DNA from: Diphasiastrum complanatum
Taxonomy: Eukaryota; Streptophyta; Lycopodiopsida; Lycopodiales; Lycopodiaceae
Direction: 5' to 3'
Length of the DNA: 64,000 bases
Assembly (NCBI GenBank): GCA_029204225.1
Contig: CM055107.1
Coordinates: 11,789,068-11,853,067 of the forward strand
This document shows, one piece after another, positions 58,800-64,000 of the stretch. A model generated the notes under the pieces. The model had not been told where the DNA came from. It worked only from the letters and a program-made list of their open reading frames with translations, and searched no databases. The translations under genes were made by a program, and so were the position numbers. Position 1 is the stretch's first letter. Every line of letters begins with the position of its first letter.

Positions 58800-60940
58800 T
58801 AAAAATTGACACATATTATCACTATAAATATGCTTGTTTGCACATATATGTGGGCGCTCTAATGAAGAGGCAGTTGGTCGCCCTTCTATCTCTTTATTCT
58901 CATCACTTTTTAGCTCTTTAACACATGTAGAAGGGTGCACTACCTAAAAGGTGGTAGGGCGCCACTCTCTATGTTATGACTCAATGTACATTTCGGATTT
59001 GCAAAGGAGTCTTGGATAGATTCAGCCTATTCCATTACCTAGTTTTAGTGGTGATGAATGTGTGTACTTTTCACATGTGTGAGGACATCTCAAACAATGT
59101 GAAGGATCTCCTAAGATGTGTGTGATTGCACATAGATCTATCTTGCATAAGATACAAGCAATCTAGCTCAAAAAATATAAGACAAGAGCACTCTACACAT
59201 GCATCTATCACATACCATTCATCACACACAGTGAGAGGCAAATTTAGATGAAAAAACAAAAATTAAAATTGGCTTGCTCTCGGGTAGAGAGAGAATGTGA
59301 AAAACATTCTAAGTGTTGGAGCATGCAACCTCCAAATCTCTCATCAAAAAATTGAGTGTGGACTCAATCTCACTCATCCTCATAGTAGCTCGAGATCCAT
59401 GAAGAGTGGTAATGGAGTGCAATGATTGAACCTCTCTAACATCACCTGTTATTTTGATTGGACCACCTACATGCCACATCTTAAAATGTTTGGACCATTT
59501 TGGTGCATCTTAATATGATTGGTCCAAACTGACAAATGAAATCAAGAGGTGCTATGTCACTAGATCTCTACCACCAAGCCAAGTGTAAGTAGCCTACACT
59601 ATCACGAGCTAATCCACTTCTAAATTTGGCCTAATCACTTATTTACTTACAACGAGTGGTTTTGATAGAGGACCCCCAAACCTCAAGATAGATGACTTTT
59701 ACAATTCCATAGACTCAGATTACTCTTGATATTGCAGTATTAGAATCATTTTGTTATAAGCTATTTAATGATGTAAAAAATTCTTTAAAAATAAGTACAT
59801 GGTCAAGAATAGTTCGATGAAGTTGGTTTGTCATTTTAAATGTATTTGTTAAATTTTTTTCAAGTGTTGATATACACAGTATGTGAGATGCCACGCCCAA
59901 TACAACATATGGGCTTTTTGTCATTAGATTTTCTTACTCCATTTATTATTTTGCTTTTAGCAAAAAATCACTCGTACTGTCACAGATTGCTTGAAAATCA
60001 AATTCAAGATACAATTGTTGATTATCATTAAAATTCATGAATTTTGTGTGGCACGCATTGTTGTAGTGTCTGAAAAATAAAAGGCATGATATAGCCAACA
60101 GTAAATAAGGTTCAAGGTTTTTTTTGGAAAAGTTTGGCATCCTTTTGAACCAAGTTAAGTTGCAAGTGTAGTAAACTGAGTACTTAAATGGTTGCCAATG
60201 ATTCATTTACATTTCCACAAGGTATGGTTACATCATCAACAAAAACCAACATGCATCATGTACATAACATATGTTTATGGAAGAGATCTACAAAATGGTA
60301 TGGAAGAGATCTACAAAATGGTGAACGTAGATAGTTACAGACAAGGCAAATGAAATTTGTTTGCAATTTAGTCGAAACCATTCTAAGATAAATTTTTGAA
60401 TTTGCATTATGAATGGCAAGGAACATGCATCATTTAGTACACATCTCAAACCAAATAAACAAGATTTTCTAGCTATGTTTTATAGTTCAAGTTTAGGACA
60501 ACAATAATTTGGGTGCACATCATGTTAAGCAATCCAATAAATGTTGAACATACAAAAACCTATTCACCAACGAATTAATCAACTTGGCCATTATAATAAC
60601 AAGAGTCTCTAGGAATAAAAATGCATGTACGACAAGTTAGAGTTCATTGTACTTTAAAAACTATATGGTTCAAGTGAAAGCATTTAGATTTTATGGTTCA
60701 TCTTTATGGCAATGGTTGTTGAATTCAGAGAATAAGGACCTTGAATGGATGTTTTCAATCCTCAAAAGTGATTGATTGCATAGTTAGATCTAACTCATTG
60801 ATCATCTACCTCCAATTGGTTGAGATAAGATCACAATCTTGATCAGTACTAGCAAGAGCAATCAAATGGTTGTGAAAATACACAAAGGAGACTTCACACG
60901 TGTGAAGTGCAGTCCTATGTGCTTGCAGTCCTTTATATAT
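58800..60940. other. No recognised gene
   Basis: AT-rich DNA. 59570-59720 is the inverted copy of the repeat at 12.45 kb. The 16-bp palindrome CTTCACACGTGTGAAG lies at 60892-60907. Confidence 0.5.
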
Positions 60941-60959
60941 ATTTCAGAAAAATCCAAAA

Positions 60960-62145
60960 TAGCTATTGCAAACATAGATAAAACTTCATATTGTGAATCA
61001 TCAAATGCTTTTATTATATTAACTATAGAAATCAATTAACAAAATCACTTCTAAAAAAATGTAACTACTTTTTCACTCTCCTTGAAATTGAGAACACGCT
61101 TCTCAAAATTGATTGCTAGAGAAGACAATCTACTATATTACCATTTGTAACCAAAAATTAAATAAGTATGTATGTGCCAAGTCTAAAACATGAAAATAAA
61201 CTAATTCTCTATGATCTTGAATCATCATTGGGAGATTTGGCACTTTAACGTCCAAGTCTCCATCTCGGCTCTTGAAGCTAGATAAGCTTTGTATCTTTGG
61301 TTGTTGGTTTTAATTGTCAAGCTGAGTTTTTGCACAAGACGAGAATTAATAAAGTTATGAGTTGAACCAATATCCAATAGAATACTAACTTCTTGATCCA
61401 TTATTGGCCCCCTTAAACAAAATAAATCATTAGGCAAGAAAGATTGTGTACTTAAGGAACATTCACACTCACAATTATCCAAGTTAATTTCCAAAATTTT
61501 ATCTTTTTCTCTAGGGATCTTGATCACCTATGTCGCAAGTTTCTTTCTCTCAAGAAATTTTTTTATCATATGTCTAGGCTTGTTGCAAACATGGAAAGAA
61601 ATTCGTTCTAATTCGAGAGTAAACTTCTTCTTTTTCTTCTTTGGTGGTTCCAATACGAATTGTTCCAACTTAACAATTCTGATTTTGCCATTACATGGCT
61701 CTTATTGTCCATTTCTAGCTAAAAACATCCAAAAACAAGCTCTTTTTGAACAAAACACTGTCTAGAAGCTAAAACCTTAGCATAAATTGACATGCAATCA
61801 TTACCTATACTTAAAAATTTTCTAATAGCAAGTACATGTGCTAAAAACACTCAATTATAGTAGTTTATGAGCAATTCAAGCAGAAGACCAAAATATTAGC
61901 AAAATTTGTCATAAACATTGCATACATTCAATCGCAATTCAAGCAAAAGACTAGAATATTAGCAAAAATTGTCATAAACACTACATAGATTCAATCACAA
62001 TCAATATATCTATGGAGAACGCCTGTACTGATGGATCTTAGCTAGAAGCAAATGGAAAAACTGAGAAAACACCTACTAGGAAAATTGTTCACCACCAAGA
62101 AGAGAAAATAGATTGCTCTCCACCAAAGATTTTATGAAAGCACCG
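60960..62145 (-). mobile_element. Ty3-gypsy fragment (gag end, protease) on the - strand
   Basis: 61225-61527 encodes [31 protein letters not shown] and [22 protein letters not shown], the retropepsin-like segment with DIGST. 60960-61220 matches 24260-24440 of the intronic gypsy in direct orientation. Upstream (61640-62145) is the noncoding leader shared in inverted form with 49640-50120, including the same internal tandem duplication. The element stops after the protease; no reverse transcriptase is present. Confidence 0.85.
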
Positions 62146-62739
62146 GAGAGCCTATGTACTTTTTCTCTCTCTACCCAAGAGCTTGGATAATCATAAGGTT
62201 AAGGAAGTGTTGCGTCGGTGCCTCAAAAGGGTGCTGGGACTTAGCGGTTTCCCCAACATGCGCTTAAGTCTAACATTCATCCATCATGAACTTACGTAAA
62301 AGCCAACTTAGAAAACATAACAAGCTTAACCATTCAAACTTAAGAAAACTGGAATCCCAACCAACCCGAAAGCCAACTTAGAATCCGTCCCCAAAAGGTA
62401 ACCAAAGGCAAAGACAATCCACACATGAAACCCAAGGCATAGTGGTCGCCAAACTGACCAAATGGCATAGCGACGAGCCACACGTCGGTGATGTGGACCC
62501 TTAGGCACCAGCAACGCAAAAAGATTGTAGTAAGGGTCCTTCCACTTGGACCAGTCCCGAAGGCAAGACTGAAATGGTAATCCCCAAGAATCAACTTTAT
62601 TAATTCTAGAAGAGGCATTCATACATAGACTGACTGGTCTCGGGGCCACCAACACATGCTGGGCATTGTGTCTGGCTTGCGCTGGTAGAGGGAGCTGAGA
62701 CCTGGCGACTAGATTTCTGGCACTGGTTGAGTTGCCCAA

Positions 62740-63513
62740 GTTTCTGTCTGTCGGACTCCTCCTATAGTTCTAGTGTGATTCGGCGCCCCCTCTCTGTTCT
62801 GGAATATAGTGCTTTATGGTAAAGCATGCTTTTCTGGACTTAGTTTTTATTTTGCTGATTAAGCCTGGCAAGCTAGCAGAATCAGTCTAGCTCTTGGACA
62901 TGGTCCTAGGAGCCGTCTTGGCGAGCAGAATCAACTGGACTCCTGGACCTGGGTCCCAGAAGTTGACTAGGCCAGGCTTCGAGCTCCAGGGCTAGCTTAG
63001 GACTTTTGACTACTTGACTGGCTCACCACAGGTCGAAGGCTCAGTCCTTGACTTTAACGGTACGCCCTTCAGTGACGGCCTCGCAAGGGGCATGACACAG
63101 GACTGGAGTTTTCGACATGTTTGGGTGCCACACGTCACCATCCTAGGTGGTCACGTGTCGCCAGCAGGACCGTGCTTGATGAGACCCACTATGCTATGCC
63201 TATATAGTGGCGGGGTTTCCCTCTTTCCATTCACTCAATCTACCTGAGAGTTGGTGGATGGAGAACACATGCATTTGCCAAGATGTATCTCCAGGCCAGG
63301 AGATGTGCGCTAGTGAGAGCCGAGTGCGATGGCTGGTGGTATGGGGCGCCAGTTATCGTAGGAGGCTTGACCGGACATGATTATGTCGATTGCTCCAGAG
63401 CATGGGGGTGAGTCAGTTGTGACCCTACGGTTGGGTAGTTACGGTGCGTCGTCATTGGTATGGGGTGTGCGGAACCTTTAAGGCAGTCGATGATCCTAGG
63501 GAGTTGTAACAGT
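62740..63513 (+). repeat. Probable gypsy LTR
   Basis: The GC-richer stretch ends just before a PBS-like site. It contains a TATA-like CTATATAGTGG (63200-63210) and an internal, diverged duplication of about 50 bp starting AGCAGAATCA (62875 and 62925). The left boundary is not defined and the matching LTR lies outside the window or is lost. Confidence 0.45.
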
Positions 63514-63524
63514 TGGTATCAAAG
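63514..63524 (+). promoter_or_regulatory. PBS-like site
   Basis: TGGTATCAAAG is a variant of the initiator-Met primer site following GTTGTAACAGT. The internal leader then runs to the window end without an ORF. Confidence 0.5.
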
Positions 63525-64000
63525 TTGTCGATTTCCTTAATGTGCACATGTTCTCTTTTTTACCTTTGCGTTGGTATTCCTTATTGGAATGTGGCTGGTT
63601 GTGTTTTATAGCCTTGGCTCAAATTTATTTTTAAAAAGGTTGAAATTTTGTTGTTGGGGATTAAAACTAGTTGGTTGTTAATTAGTAATCTTCTTAACAA
63701 TGGCTTTTCTTTTCCCTTTAACCTTTAAAACTTGTAAAATTTTAGGTTTTTTGGGTTTATTGGAAAAGATTTGGTTTTACTAAGTTTCTGTAATTAGACT
63801 GAAGGTTTAAAAGAAAGCTGTAGGTTTGTTCCTAGAGTTTTCTTGGTTCCTTTGTTTGGAAATAGTTGGATAGTTAAACTTTTTATAAATGTTAGCTCAA
63901 AGCTTGCTTAAACTCAAGGTTTACCTTAGTTTTGGGCTAAGATTTTTTCTTCAATTCGTGAACCAGACAGGCCCAAGTTTTGGAGGTTAACAGGGTATCG

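Overview
The window is nuclear DNA from a land plant. It is AT-rich, has canonical GT-AG introns, and carries many decayed Ty1-copia and Ty3-gypsy retrotransposons whose primer binding sites match plant initiator-Met tRNA. Long (CT)n, (TG)n and (AG)n microsatellites are scattered through it. The introns are very large and packed with retroelements, which suggests a large genome such as a gymnosperm or fern; this is inference, because nothing here fixes the taxon.

Three genes look intact. (1) A + strand gene at 6197-9332 has eight exons whose phases all agree and encodes a 440-aa multi-pass protein of GOST/GPR180-like appearance. (2) A - strand gene at about 21185-41787 has eleven exons in perfect phase and encodes a 351-aa Golgi beta-1,3-galactosyltransferase of the hydroxyproline O-galactosyltransferase (HPGT) type. 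It has a signal anchor, a DDN metal-binding motif and an HEDVSVGAW motif. Two of its introns are 7.9 and 9.4 kb long; they hold a gypsy element, a LINE fragment, a gypsy integrase fragment, a copia element with a complete 5' LTR, and a gypsy RNase H/integrase fragment. (3) A + strand single-exon ORF at 53533-53880 encodes a 115-aa small membrane protein and sits downstream of a tandemly duplicated leader-like region.

The rest is mostly retrotransposon debris. 0-4 kb has a copia RNase H remnant. 12.4-18.5 kb has two degenerate copia elements in tandem, the second with a foldback in its polyprotein. 22.7-26.5 kb has gypsy, LINE and gypsy fragments, and 32.5-38.6 kb has gypsy plus copia. 43.1-44.0 kb has two foldback (MITE-like) elements and 46.4-46.9 kb has a family of short conserved hairpins. 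49.6-50.4 kb and 60.9-62.1 kb hold inverted copies of one gypsy element, 57.4-58.8 kb the 3' end of a copia element, and 62.7-63.5 kb a probable gypsy LTR/PBS.

No RNA gene, CRISPR array or bacterial-type system was found. The two large genes were rebuilt by hand from splice signals, reading phase and protein motifs, and no transcript evidence was available.
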